From contig WPIO01000121.1 of NCBI GenBank assembly GCA_009760855.2, forward strand, positions 124,001 through 188,000: DNA of 64,000 bases. The letters are read 5' to 3'. The notes below the pieces were generated by a model. The model had not been told where the DNA came from. It searched no databases and saw only the letters and a list, made by a program, of their open reading frames with translations. This document shows, one piece after another, positions 23,782-34,183 of the stretch. This DNA comes from Cristatella mucedo (Eukaryota > Bryozoa > Phylactolaemata > Cristatellidae). Position 1 is the first letter of the stretch. Each line of letters opens with the position of its first letter. A program made the position numbers and the translations under genes.

Positions 23782-23787
23782 ATAAAG
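23782..23787 (+). promoter_or_regulatory. Copy 2 polyadenylation signal AATAAA
   Basis: AATAAA about 425 bases after the stop, aligned with 46506-46511 in copy 4. Confidence 0.6.
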
Positions 23788-24429
23788 TGAAACAGTGTTT
23801 CTCATGCGGCCACTGCAGCTTTCGATGCTTACTTTTGGCCCTCCGCCTTCTCTCATGGCTTATTCCCTGGAAACAGTCGATACTCAAGACTTTCTCAAAA
23901 TTGACACCTACTATGGTACGATATCCTGATGAGCCCTGAAAAGATGAACTCCTACCTTGTTCTGAAATGAACTTGAAAGAAATGTACTCGAATCCGCGAG
24001 CTGTGCAGACCCTTATGGTTTAGTCGTTGGTGCCTTGTGGTTTTCCTTGGCGTGGTTTGTTGGCATATGTATGCAGCCTTGTTTATCTTCCCCGTCAGAA
24101 CTCAAGAACGCCGAGTGAGTGCTTTAAATCAAACGGACGGCAAAGCCGTTCGCGATGATGGTTTAAATGAATCAACCGTGTCGATCTTAGTCTATTACTG
24201 ACTTGTATCAATTACTCCCCTAATTGTCAATGACGTATTTAATTCCCCGTCAATCGAAGGGGAGTTTTGCCCAGCCAGACTCGTCCAGCAAGCTGTGTGC
24301 GCCAACGATCGTCGCCAAGGTAAATCTTCATAACGATCACAACGTTCGCAAACGTCACAGTTATCGTCACTGACGACCTAACTTCAAATGTAAGGATTAT
24401 CTTGGTCAGAAAATCCACAAATTCGACGT

Positions 24430-24720
24430 GGTAGTTAAGCTGGAAATATTTGTACAGCTTACTTAAGAGCTAAGCGGATCACGGTACGGATTTGTTAGCC
24501 AACAGACTTCATTCCACGAAACAAGGAGAAAGTGAGACACATAGCTGAGCCTGGGAGCTGTCAAGGCAGTGATTAGCATGGACATAGCAGCTCAGGAGGA
24601 TTGAGCTATATATAGCCGGCCGCAGGACAGTATTTATCCTTGAGTAAGAAGTGTGGAATTGTGTTCCGCAGGCTAGAACTTGCAGAGGAAACGCTTCGGC
24701 GGCCAAGCCTATGCGCTTGC
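24430..24720 (-). mobile_element. LINE family B fragment (minus)
   Basis: Minus-strand sequence matches the C-terminal coding part of family B (ELLLSC-like, MKSVG-like residues). The copy at 47090-47400 lies at the corresponding place in block 4, so the insertion predates the duplication. Confidence 0.55.
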
Positions 24721-25739
24721 AGTCATAGCATGTGCTGACCCCGTGCTGACCCTTAAGAAGAAAGACACGAATAAAGGGAACAATCGAGGGAGCCAACCTT
24801 ATGGTGAGGCCAGGTAAGGCGAACGTTTTGAATGTCCTTATTTTTGTCTTATATAAAAGCCACCAGGTATTTGCTATTGATGCATTCTCCTCGTTGGTAC
24901 TTTTACAGGGTCCACCTAAAATTCGTACTTTCCGTGGTGCACATTGCCGAGTTTTCAGTTGGGTGGCTTCCATGGCACTTTTCTCTTCAGTGGCCATTTC
25001 TCTCAAGCATGCAGCCCTTACTTACAGCCAGCAGTTTTCATATATTTAATATTTATTATTTTAATATTCATATTTGTGTCTATTTTTATTTTAAATTTGT
25101 ATTTCTTACAGCAAGGTATGTTCTTTAATTATGTAACTTTCCATCGAGTCACCAAGCTGACCATGGGGACCCCAGCTCCCAAATATTTGTGTACAGTCCG
25201 CCCAGCTGCGGTCCCGAGCGCGAATTGACTCGGTCGTTTGCTAGTTAGGCAAATATCCTTCAATGCCTTGCTGGTGCGCATGCAAAGTTGATGTCAGGCA
25301 GTGCTTTAATTATGTTTTATTTTTACAGGCATTCTTACAAATCAATTCTTACATTCTTTTGGCCAAGCCTCGATGCTTTGGCTGGGCATTTTTACATGGG
25401 CTAAGAGTGTGCAGAGCGATTCATTTTTTAATTCATCTTTAAAATAATTAAATTTTTTTTAAATAATTATAGAATTCATCTTTAAACTAAGCGTTTTCCT
25501 GCTTTCAACAAGTCAGGTTTCAATGGTAATGAATTTGCAGTCGCGTTGTGCTTATCCACTAGCAGGTTGTTGCCACGTTGCAGCCTAATGCTGATCCCAC
25601 GCACAATCAGTCGTTGCTGCACACGCTTTGCAACGGAAGTTTCGAGCGAGCAATTACGATCGGAAAACAGGTGATCAATTGTATCTCTTTTTACAGCTCT
25701 TAATAGCATGCAAGCGATACATATAAGAAAAGATTAGGT

Positions 25740-26030
25740 GTGTGCACGTCTCCATGTGAGTGTGTTTTCGTGCGAGCCTGCAGTTTGTGTTTGTGTGAGA
25801 ACCTGCATACATATTACCGCATATATCCCGGTAAAGCCCTGCAGATTACGAGCTGGTTAATGCAGACAGTTTTCTACGATTCATGCAAATTGCTGGCTGG
25901 GCCATGCTGGCCTAAGAAGTAAAGCGCTTACCGACGGATGTTGTGTGTTTAAATTCTGCAGTGGGCGATCCATTATTTCCGACTGCAAGCGGCGATGCTA
26001 GCCGTCAACGATCTTCTGCCACTATGAAAT
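25740..26030 (+). mobile_element. tRNA-derived SINE region (block 2)
   Basis: A-box-like tggcctaagaag and decayed B-box gtttaaattc near 25900-25965. Equivalent copies are at 48390-48650 and 50000-50280. The B-box has two substitutions compared with 48566-48576. Confidence 0.5.
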
Positions 26031-26734
26031 GAGGCCGTAAAATCAACTAAAACACAATCATTCGTTTGAAGCATCAGACCATTCGTATTTAACATAGTAG
26101 AAAATACTGCATTTACATGGACATCACTTCAAGCACAGAAAGCAAATGAGTTTGTGGTTAGTAACTAGTAGAAAATGTTATTAGCTTCTCTAAAATACTA
26201 TAGTAACTTCACGTTTTTCAATTGGCACTTAATGTGTGCGGAAAAAGAAACATTGTCTAATTCGTTTTAAGACTATTCATTAATTAGTTGTTTAATTAGC
26301 CTAGTTAGCGATGACATGCCTTGCATTTGCGAGATATAGCCTAAAGCAGGGTGAGTAATACATTCATTAGCTGGGGGGGGGGGCTCCGAACGAAGTAACA
26401 TTGAGGGCTGCGACGGAGTCCTCATGAAAATGACGGCTTAGGGCGATTGGACTTAAGGACCGAGAAAGCTATGGGAAAGGAGATGTGGTCACTAGGCAGG
26501 AACGGTAAAAGTTTGCACTGCGTTCTAAGGAGTGCCAAGTTCCCCGGGGAAAAATGTCTGTTAAGTAAGAAAAAGACGGATCAGATACTGTGTCGCAAGA
26601 GAAACCATGTTGCGGGCTGAGGCCGCAAGGCACACACCTTGACATGAAACAAAAGGGTGAGCCTCCATCGTGGACCGTTTATGCACATCCATAGGGGAAG
26701 TTTTTGGACCATGCGTCCTATTTGTGCCGACGTA

Positions 26735-26984
26735 CCTTGCACCACTGTGGTATGCCACCTTCAACGAAGCAATAACGACTTTGCTGACCACGACTCAGCT
26801 GACCACGACTCACCCGACCACGAGTCAGCCAACCACGACTTATCCGACGACAACTTGGCTGACCACGACTCACTCGACAACTACTCAGTCGACAGCTACT
26901 CAGCAGACGACAACTAAGCGGCCCGAAATTACACAGACGATGACTCTGGTTACCGGCCTCGCCACTGGAATCGTCCAGGGATGA
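26735..26984 (+). pseudogene. Copy 3, mucin-like linker relic
   Basis: A frame of about 75 codons reads TTTQLTTTHPTTSQPTTTYP and further Thr-rich units, clearly a linker exon. The expected acceptor before it is not recognisable and the donor position reads gatgag rather than gt. A GC-rich minisatellite begins at once. No PAN exon precedes it. It is a decayed linker belonging to the relic copy 3. Confidence 0.7.
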
Positions 26985-27128
26985 GGCCACGGTGGCGGCC
27001 AGGGCTGCAGCCACGGCGGCGTCCAGGGCGGCGGCCAGGGTGGCTGGCGGCCAGGGCGTCAGCCAGGGTGGCGGCTAGAGCAGTGGCCAGGGCGGCGGCC
27101 AGGGTGGCGGCCAGGCTGCCAGCCTGCT
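26983..27128. repeat. GC-rich minisatellite ggcggccagggt
   Basis: About a dozen variants of a 12-15 bp unit (ggcggccagggtggc, gcagccacggc) lie directly after the linker relic. Confidence 0.85.
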
Positions 27129-27929
27129 GCAGCTACTGTGGTAGAAAATCAGTCGCCATCGCTCTTGTAATGTAATAAATAATATTTGCGAGGTGACACA
27201 CTTGACCATTCAATCGATGCGAGCTGATTCGCTGGTCATTCTAGCGGCTACTGAGTAGTTCGGGCACTGACCTCGGTGCGAGCGAGCGATTGAGCCCTAG
27301 CTACCAAGCTGCAGGAAGGGCTCGCCTTCCAGGAGATTCTTGGCGATGGGCCACTGCGAAGGCCTGACAACCTTCGAGAGTCCGAGGTGAGACAGCTCGC
27401 CTGGAGCAAGTGGGAACTTGCTCTGCTGTCGTCATTGAGCAAGTAAAAAAGCTTTCTGCTCGCGGCATCGCTTAGCATCCCGGAAATGGTGAGGGCCAGA
27501 ATGCCGAATGAGTGTCGAAGGTCGAGGCTGCAGTGTGGCAACATGCCGAAAGGTCCGGATAGGCCATAAGCAGCTCCGGCTCTGCCGCTAGAGCTTGCCG
27601 CAACCATGTGGAGGATGGCTGCGATCAAGAGAAAAGGTCTCTTTCGGCTGCCCACTGCTCATTTGCTGCATGTGGCAGAGCTAATGCACTTCGATCGCAT
27701 GGATTGATTCAGCATGCACGATGACTGTATTTTTGTAGTAATGAAAGTTAGACTCATGCGTGAGCCCATACCTCCACGTAAGAGCTCTACTTGGGCTGGT
27801 GGTTTACTCCATATACCATACCACTAAAGAATCCAGCTTGCTGAACCGTAGTGCTCAGAGTTACGCATTTCCAATTACACATTATACACGAGTTACATGC
27901 ACTTGATTTTTAGAAAGCTTAATTTGCAG
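27129..27929. other. Unassigned region
   Basis: A minus-strand open frame of 135 codons (27248-27655) and open plus-strand pieces are present, but no family was recognised and no splice-flanked exon could be supported. Confidence 0.35.
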
Positions 27930-28585
27930 TCCGTTTTTGAGCATTGTGGATTGAACAATGCTTGATCCAGTTCTTTTTTACGTTTTATACTCCCAATCTT
28001 GTTTATGTGGCAGCAGAGCACACTCTGGGCTTTCAGTTTTATTCGGACGACACTAAGTTTTATCTTTGCTTTAAACCCTCTTAGCCCTCCATTACGCCGA
28101 TATCTTTCAACTGCCTTGTTGCATCTAATGATGGCATTCTCCCATTAACGGCATCAAACTTTCTTAAATTGAATCATAATGAAATTAATTTGATAGTTAC
28201 GGGCAAACCAGTGTGATTAAGAAATTTGAAAAGCTGACACTCACAATTGGCTCTTCCCGCATATCTCCTATTGAATCGGCACGAAACCTTGGTGTCCTTT
28301 TTCAACCTCACCTTTCACCTAACGACCACATTAGTTCCACAGTCAAGGCCTACTTTCACCTATATAATGTTGCCGAAATTCGGGCTTGCTTAGGCGGGGT
28401 TAATCAATTTAAATTGTTTTATATATTGATGGCATCCCGTCTCGACTTCAATAATCCTCTGCTTGCTGGCCTACTGGCCTATTGGTGCGGAGGCCACCAT
28501 ATCCAGTTTGTTACATTTGAACTGGCAGCCATTTTTAATTATTATTCAATTACCGTTTTCGTAACTTGGCTTGGCATATGACGTC
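27930..28585 (+). mobile_element. LINE family A copy with reverse-transcriptase motif (plus)
   Basis: This copy reaches further 5' than the others. Around 28035-28085 it encodes GFQFYSDDTKFYL, the reverse-transcriptase catalytic box (FxDD type). Downstream come KFEKLTLTIGSS, ESARNLGVLF, NDHISSTVKAYFHL and ASRLDFNNPLLAGL. Stops and frameshifts inactivate it, and the 3' tail is missing or diverged. Confidence 0.8.
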
Positions 28586-28659
28586 GTCACGCAAGTAAAA
28601 TGTGTTCGAAGCAGCAGTGCTTTAGCTTTGCGGTATCGCGAAAGATTTATGCCGATAAG

Positions 28660-28881
28660 ACCTCTCTCCTCTTTTTCCACTCTCTCTCTATATCTTTCCC
28701 CCTTTGTCTAGCTGTCCGTCTCTATCTCTGTTTCTGTCTCTATCTCCGTCTCTATATCTGTTTCTGCCTCTATCTCTGACTCTGTCTCTGTCTCTGTTTC
28801 TGTCTCCGCCTTTCTCCTCTCTCTCCTCTCTCTATCTTTCCCCTCTCTCTCCTCTCTCTATCTCTCCTCTCTCTGTCTCTC

Positions 28882-28912
<31 letters not shown>
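28660..28912. repeat. CT-rich tract
   Basis: Imperfect tctctatctctg and ctctctcctctc units for about 250 bases. By position it could be the intron 1 tract of copy 3, but no signal exon is visible upstream. Confidence 0.8.
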
Positions 28913-29701
28913 TTTACTCGACCGCTGGCAGCTTTGGCTGCGAGCATGCGACATCCGGCGCTTCAAGGAAACCTCAGGCGCTACCGCTGATCCAATCGCA
29001 CAGAGCTCTCACCCGCAGCGGCGGCTGCGTGTGACCGTTTAGGTTGACAATTGTGGCAGCTTATGTTAACACAAAGCACGCTTCCACGGAGTGCTTCGAC
29101 GTCGGCTGTGGTGACATTAAGACGATCGCCTCGATGCCAGCGTTGGCCGTCGTGATAGAGTAGCTGGCGTAATCGCTGCGGGATTGTGCCAACCAGTGGG
29201 TCACCGCCACCGCCGTACTGCCTTACATCGCCGTCAGCTACTCACCGTCTAGAGACGCATGCGATCTCTTGACAGGCGACGGCGCGTCGAAGGCGAGACG
29301 GTGTGACGCGGCAGTGCTCCAAATTAGCGATGACCAGCGCCATCTAGTGGGCAGCCAACCGGAAGTGGGCGAGGTTGGCCACTGGTGCACTGCCGGCTGC
29401 AGGCAAGTTGCTCTTTGTTTTCTTGCTCTCTGTACCCAATCCTTGCGGTTTCAGTCTTCCGGTCTCGGCATTCTGCTGCCGCCGAATCCCTGTGATGGTT
29501 GAGCCGGCGTGAGCTTGCTGTAATGGGACCGCTGACAGAATTCATACTACATTCTTCTCTTCAATCTTCTTGCTGCTGTGCATTACTATACCTTTCTTGT
29601 TCCTTCTCCTACACTTTCACTTTCACTTTCCTTAGCTTAACATTCACTTTCCTTAGCTTTTGCGTTCCGCCACATTTCTTTCCCTTTCTACTGTATAACT
29701 T
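28913..29701. other. GC-rich unassigned region
   Basis: CpG-rich sequence up to about 29500. Open frames on both strands, none recognisable. Confidence 0.4.
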
Positions 29702-29830
29702 AATGATAATAATAATAATAACAGAAACGGTAACGGCAATGTAATTGTGCAGCACCCTGAAAGAGCTGAGTCTCTTTCTTGGCACTCTGCATATGCTGGA
29801 ATCGTCTATCATTATTAGTGGCGAGTTCTC
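29702..29830 (-). mobile_element. Diverged LINE family A 3' end (minus)
   Basis: ATAATAATAATAA tail followed by cagcaccctgaaagagctgagtctc and a tcttggcactc block, a diverged version of the family 3' untranslated region. Confidence 0.5.
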
Positions 29831-29995
29831 TAGCAGCGAACGGGAAAAACTCGACGCCCTGCGATTAGTACATTCATTCGTCAGCACTGTTAGGGGTGCA
29901 GTGACCCTCAGCCGCGACTGATTTTCGGCTGCTCAGGTAATGAAAAATACGGATTTAAATGCCTGTCGTGGTCAGAAATTGACTATTATGTGAAA

Positions 29996-30000
<5 letters not shown>

Positions 30001-30030
<30 letters not shown>
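30001..30030. repeat. (TA)n microsatellite
   Basis: Uninterrupted (TA)n of about 30 bases. Confidence 0.9.
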
Positions 30031-30032
<2 letters not shown>

Positions 30033-30398
30033 GCAAATGCTAATAGGCCCAGCCTGTAAAAAATGATAGCGAGCCGTGCACTGTCTTGTCAATGCTGCTG
30101 GAAATGCGACCGTCTGGGGCGAACGCCATCCTCACAGTTACTCATCTAGAAAATTTGACGAAATTTCTGGGTACTGGGCCAAAACTTTGGTTCTCGTCAT
30201 TTTCATTTGGTCCCTCGTCATTGCGGCCTAAGAAGACTCGGTTTGGATTTTCTCGACCTTGATAATCAGCTTACTGCTCGTCAAAAAATCTCAAAATCAG
30301 CCCTTTGAGCGGAATGCACATTGCGACAGGATCTATTGTATTATTGTAAAGCATCTAAGCACCCATAGAGATGATTTTAGTAGCCGGATAATTTCTTA

Positions 30399-31351
30399 AT
30401 AATAATAACAATAATATTGCACTTGATAAAGCGCCCTCAGAGAATTTAATCTCTTTCTAGGCGCTTTACATTTGCTGCAAAGTGATATGCAATAGAATAG
30501 TAAGTAAAATCATGCTTGAAAAACAAACAAAATAAATAATATGGTTAGGGGTTAGGTGCACAGGGTCAGCATGCAAATGTGGTTAGTGGCAGCATGCAGA
30601 GTGTCAGCACGCATAAGCACATCAATGACGAATCACAGGGACCCACTAAATGCTGTCCTAAATAGGTGTGTTTTTAAGTTTCTTTTAAATGTGGTCAGGT
30701 CAGGGGATGTTCTGACGCAGGTCGGGAGGGAGTTCCAGGCTTTGGGAGCATACGAGCTAAATGCACGGTCTCCAGAGGATTTAAGGTTTGTACGAGGTAT
30801 TTCCAGACTGTTGGATTCCGAAAAGCGAGTGGTACGATGCTTGGCCTGATGGGGTAGTATATCTGAAAGATAGGCTGGAGCCATAGAATGAAGAGACCTA
30901 AAAGTGAGCGACAAAACCTTGAAGTCAATCCGTTGCTTGACTGGTAGCCAGTGCAGGGCGGGGAGAAGTGGAGTAATATGGCAACTGCGACGCTCACGAC
31001 AGACAAGCCTAGCTGCAGAGTTATGCACCAGCTGCAATCGCCTGATCGCACATGCTGGTAGGCCAGTAAGCACTAAGTTGCAGAAGTCGAGACGAGATGT
31101 CACGAATGCATGGACCAACTTGGACGTGGTATCCTTATCTAAACAAGCCCTAATTTTAGCAATGTTATGAAGCTGAGAATAGGCAGATTTGATTGTGGAG
31201 CTGATGTGGTCGTCTAACGAGAGGTCGCTTTGGAATATGACACCTAGATTTCGAGCTGATGCAACTTGAGATATGCTGGCAGAGCCAATTTTGAAAGTCA
31301 GCCTTTCCAATTTCTGAATCACACTGGGTTTGCCCATAACTAGTAAGTTAG
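30399..31351 (-). mobile_element. LINE family A, L2/CR1-like, open frame
   Basis: Minus-strand frame of 234 codons closely matching 16815-17770: MGKPSVIQKLERLTFKIG, NLGVIF, LVHAFVTSRLDFCNLVL, ITPLLPALHWLPVKQRIDFK, DRAFSSYAPKAWNSLP and a TFKRNLKTHLF end. The 3' UTR and ATT tail start at 30399. It is flanked by a 6-bp repeat ttctta (30393-30398, 31352-31357). It is 5'-truncated within a few bases of the point where the 16815 copy is truncated. It is a young insertion without the polymerase palm. Confidence 0.9.
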
Positions 31352-31423
31352 TTCTTATTCTTGAATACTTAACTCAGTTATTTAAAGTTTGCTCCATCTC
31401 CGTATTTTTTTCTTGCCTTGGAC

Positions 31424-31610
31424 CAGTGGTTCTCAAACTTCCTAATGCCACGACTCTTTAACACAGTTTCTCATATTGTTGTGATCCAAAAACATTAAAT
31501 TATGAGGTGCAAAAGTTAGAAATGCATGTCTTGCAATGGTTTTAGGTGACCCCTGTGGAAGGGTAATTCGACCCCTAAAGGGTTCGTGACTGACAGGTTG
31601 AGAAACGCTG
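31424..31610. mobile_element. SPIN-like hAT MITE
   Basis: A 187-bp element begins cagtggttctcaaac and ends ggttgagaaacgctg, imperfect terminal inverted repeats. Internal blocks ggtgacccctgtg and cgacccctaaaggg are those I recall from the SPIN family of hAT transposons. It is flanked by an 8-bp duplication, ccttggac at 31416-31423 and ccttagac at 31611-31618 (one mismatch), the target-site length of hAT elements. It is non-autonomous, with no transposase sequence. Family assignment is from memory of the terminal sequences. Confidence 0.85.
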
Positions 31611-31684
31611 CCTTAGACAATTGAGTTTATGGAATTGCTCTTTAAGTCTTATTTGAAAAAAAGGACTTAATCTCTATTCCGGCG

Positions 31685-31775
31685 CTTCACATATGCCTCA
31701 GGGCTCGAGCCCACGACCTCAGTCAGACCTTGGTCGGGGTGGGCACCTTATCCGCTAGACCAAATCTACTCATCT
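31685..31775 (-). mobile_element. tRNA-like SINE head (minus)
   Basis: The reverse complement contains an A-box (TGGTCTAGCGGAT) and a B-box-like GGGCTCGAGCCC about 40 bases apart. It is tRNA-like in promoter elements but does not fold into a full cloverleaf. Confidence 0.55.
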
Positions 31776-31829
31776 TACGTCCCTGGATAGAGGTTAAGGT
31801 CTTTTAGGGTAATGTACAATGAATTATGT

Positions 31830-32130
31830 AATAATAAAAATAATACACTTGATAAAGCGCCCTCAGAGAGCTCCAAATCTTTCTAGGTGCTTTACATTTG
31901 CTGCAAGGGAAAAACACGATCGAATGTTTAGTAGTAGCATGCTCGATAAACAACAGTAATGACGTAGTTAGGGGTAGGATGTACAGGATGAGCACACGAG
32001 TGTGGTTAGTGGTAGCATGCACAGTGTCTGCATGGATGAGCACATAAAGAAGAAATCACAGGGACCTGCTAAATGCTGCGATAAACAGGTGCGTTTTTAG
32101 TTTTTTTAATGTGGTCAAGCCAGAAGATGT
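31830..32130 (-). mobile_element. LINE family A 3' end (minus)
   Basis: Aligned with the 3' UTR of 30399-31351 (cacttgataaagcgccctc, then ctttctaggtgctttacat) and running into the start of the coding end. Diverged. Confidence 0.75.
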
Positions 32131-32333
32131 GACGGAAGTTGGAACTGAGTATATACTTATATTTCTTTTAATTTACATACCCGTCAAGGTTTTGCTTGTT
32201 TCCAATCAGCATTTACTTTACCTGTTGACATCTACATTGTTTTTCATGTGAGAAAAAAGTCTTTGATGACAATTTGGCGAGCCTGATTTGCCTCTCTACA
32301 GTGAGCTCGTTATTTCTATCACTTTCGCTTCCG

Positions 32334-32363
32334 GCTCAGGAACGCTGAGAACCGAATCCTAAC
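32334..32363 (+). pseudogene. Copy 3, spacer exon relic
   Basis: A 30-nt match to the spacer exon with an intact donor (gtaagt), but the acceptor is CG instead of AG and the frame contains TAA. Confidence 0.6.
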
Positions 32364-32593
32364 GTAAGTGCTGAGCAGCAGTCGGCGCCATCAGTTCTTG
32401 CATATTAAGTGTTTGCGTTTATAATCAATCAAAAACCAGATTCCTTCGGATCAAAACGATGAGCAAGCTCGATCCGCGACGATTTTGCTCGACGTTCGGT
32501 GACGAATTTCTCTGAACCAGGTCACTAGTCAGGTAATTAGTTTAATTGAAAAGTGGTACCTCAAAGCGCAAAATCTTGCTTCTCTTACTCCGG

Positions 32594-32703
32594 AAAAGCC
32601 GTCCTCGCACTCGACGACATTTTTGGACCTAGGCTGGTTGCCGTGGGGACCCGCCTTACGCATTCGACAGCAACATCGCCACCATCGCTCACACGCAGAA
32701 TGT
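32594..32703 (+). pseudogene. Copy 3, F-type lectin N-terminal exon, interrupted
   Basis: The segment encodes PPYAFDSNIATIAHTQN, matching PAYAFDGSIATTVHTQN of copy 1 and keeping the sugar-binding His. The match ends abruptly after AATGTTCC, and AT-rich DNA of foreign composition follows. The rest of the exon (YQWIAVDL onward) was not found downstream of the insert. The acceptor is also lost. The exon was dead or was destroyed by the insertion. Confidence 0.75.
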
Positions 32704-32717
32704 TCCGAGTGATGTGA

Positions 32718-32960
32718 ACCAGAAAAACAGCAATTACTATAAGAAATACGTTTGGTTTTATAGGAGTTAGTTTTCACAAAGGTCATAATAAATATAGATC
32801 ATATATTCGAAAAGATAAACATGTATATCACATTAAATATTTTGATCGTGCAGAAGATGCAGCTGTGGCGAGAGATCTTGAAGCTATTCGCTTACATTTA
32901 GATTATGCAAGACTAAACTCAACTCATACACTTACAGAAGAAAAGAAAATAAATCGCTAA
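32718..32960 (+). pseudogene. AP2-domain protein remnant in the insert
   Basis: An 80-codon open frame without a convincing start encodes GFIGVSFHKGHNKYRSYI, a short linker, then KYFDRAEDAAVARDLEAIRL. This is the YRG/WRA strand region and the amphipathic helix of an AP2/ERF DNA-binding domain. In viruses and phages this domain usually follows an HNH homing-endonuclease domain. No HNH part is present here, so the gene is probably 5'-truncated. AP2 domains are rare in animal nuclear genomes, which supports foreign origin. It is the best-preserved frame in the insert. Confidence 0.7.
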
Positions 32961-33002
32961 CTTGTTTGGTCTCTCTTTTTTAAATGAATTAGTATTTATG
33001 TT

Positions 33003-33200
33003 TCAATATGAACAAATTATAATGGCATCATTACGCATAAGACTAGAATCAAATTTTGTTTCTTGCATATCTTTATTGCAGATATCACAACGTATTTCAT
33101 ATTTTCTTTTGGTCTCTTTTTTATGACAGTAAGGATCTCCTGATTCAAGGTATTCAGTTTCATTAAATGCATTTAAACAAAAGGTATTTAGAGTAAAAGT
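33003..33200 (-). pseudogene. Small cysteine-rich (zinc-ribbon-like) protein remnant
   Basis: The minus-strand frame ends at 33003 and encodes DPYCHKKETKRKYEIRCDIC then NKDMQETKF and a final ICSY. It has a CxxC knuckle with additional single cysteines and basic residues, suggesting a partial zinc-binding module. No family was recognised and the N terminus is unclear. Confidence 0.4.
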
Positions 33201-33783
33201 TTTTTGAAATGGCCAAAGAAAATGACAGTAGACCCTGGATCAGAATTCAATGGAGAGTTTGCTAAAGAAATGAAAAAACATGAAACGCACATTATTGGAG
33301 ATACTAGTAAAAAGAGAGTGGCATTAGTTGAATGAATGAATAGAACAGTTACTGAGAGAGCATTTATTGCACATAATGAAACAGAAATAGAAAGCATCAA
33401 TAAAGGAGAATATACTAGGAACAGAGAGTGGATTTGTAATTTATCAAAGATTATTGATTATCTAAATAATAGTATTACAAAAGCAACTGGTGAAAAACCT
33501 GCTTAAGCAATAAAAAAAAAAAGTAAAAATAAAGAAACCAAAAAATCATTGAAAAGTAGGAGAACAAGAAAAGTTATTAGAACTTGGAACAACTGTTTGA
33601 TATTTATTCGAACCGGGTGAAGTAGAAGATGAAAAGAGAAGAAGAGCTACAGATCTCATATGGAGTTTAGCTAAACATAATACTGTTAGAATAATGGTAT
33701 TGCAAGAAAAACCCGCTAGATATTTCGTAAATGATGTTAAGAGAAGTTTTGTTAGAGAAGAGTTGCAAGTTATTAAGCCTTAG
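33192..33783 (+). pseudogene. DDE integrase remnant (retroviral/Polinton type)
   Basis: The frame reads MTVDPGSEFNGEF, with the second catalytic Asp, and about 33 codons later VE, followed by TGA and MNRTVTERAF: the catalytic Glu and following helix of the DDE integrase core (32 residues between Asp and Glu, near the usual 35). Further on, in another frame, come YLFEPGEVEDEKRRRATD and KRSFVREELQV, resembling the C-terminal domain of Polinton-type integrases. The first catalytic Asp and the zinc-binding N terminus are absent. TGA at 33333, later stops and a shift near an A-run make it non-functional. It is described only as a broken copy. Confidence 0.7.
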
Positions 33784-34085
33784 TATCACCTATAATTTCT
33801 AATGCATCAAATAATATTTCATTGAATTATTCTTTAGTTATTGTACCATTATCTGCAGCATCAAAAATCTTTGAAACTAAGTTACGATTTGCTTGAAGTA
33901 TAGATCTTTTCCTTCTATCATATTGTGATATTGCACTATCTGTTAAGACTATTATTGTTGCTAAACTTCCTAAAACAGTTAATAAGTGAGAAACTTTTTT
34001 GTGCTTTGGAATTTAACTAATGTTTACTGTAATTGCAAGAGATAATAAAATACCTATACAGTGAAAACATTATCTACTACGTATT
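33773..34085 (-). pseudogene. Membrane protein with EF-hand-like loop, remnant
   Basis: The minus-strand frame shows two hydrophobic segments (around IGILLSLAITVNI and LLTVLGSLATIIVLTD), a basic YDRRKRS stretch, then KIFDAADNGTITKE followed by a stop and FNEIL. This is a 12-residue EF-hand-type loop with only part of the acidic ligands. Two internal stops are present. The 3' end overlaps the integrase end convergently. Function unknown. Confidence 0.45.
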
Positions 34086-34183
34086 AATTTTTTAAGCAAC
34101 CTTTAATTCTATCATTGTTTAAAAAGTATTTTGTTATATTTATCATTTAGGTATTTGCTTCGGAAGTCTGACATTTCTTGTTC

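Noticed and set aside
27248-27655. Minus-strand 135-codon frame as a gene
   Set aside because: No recognised family, no splice context, and the opposite strand is equally open over parts; GC content can explain it.
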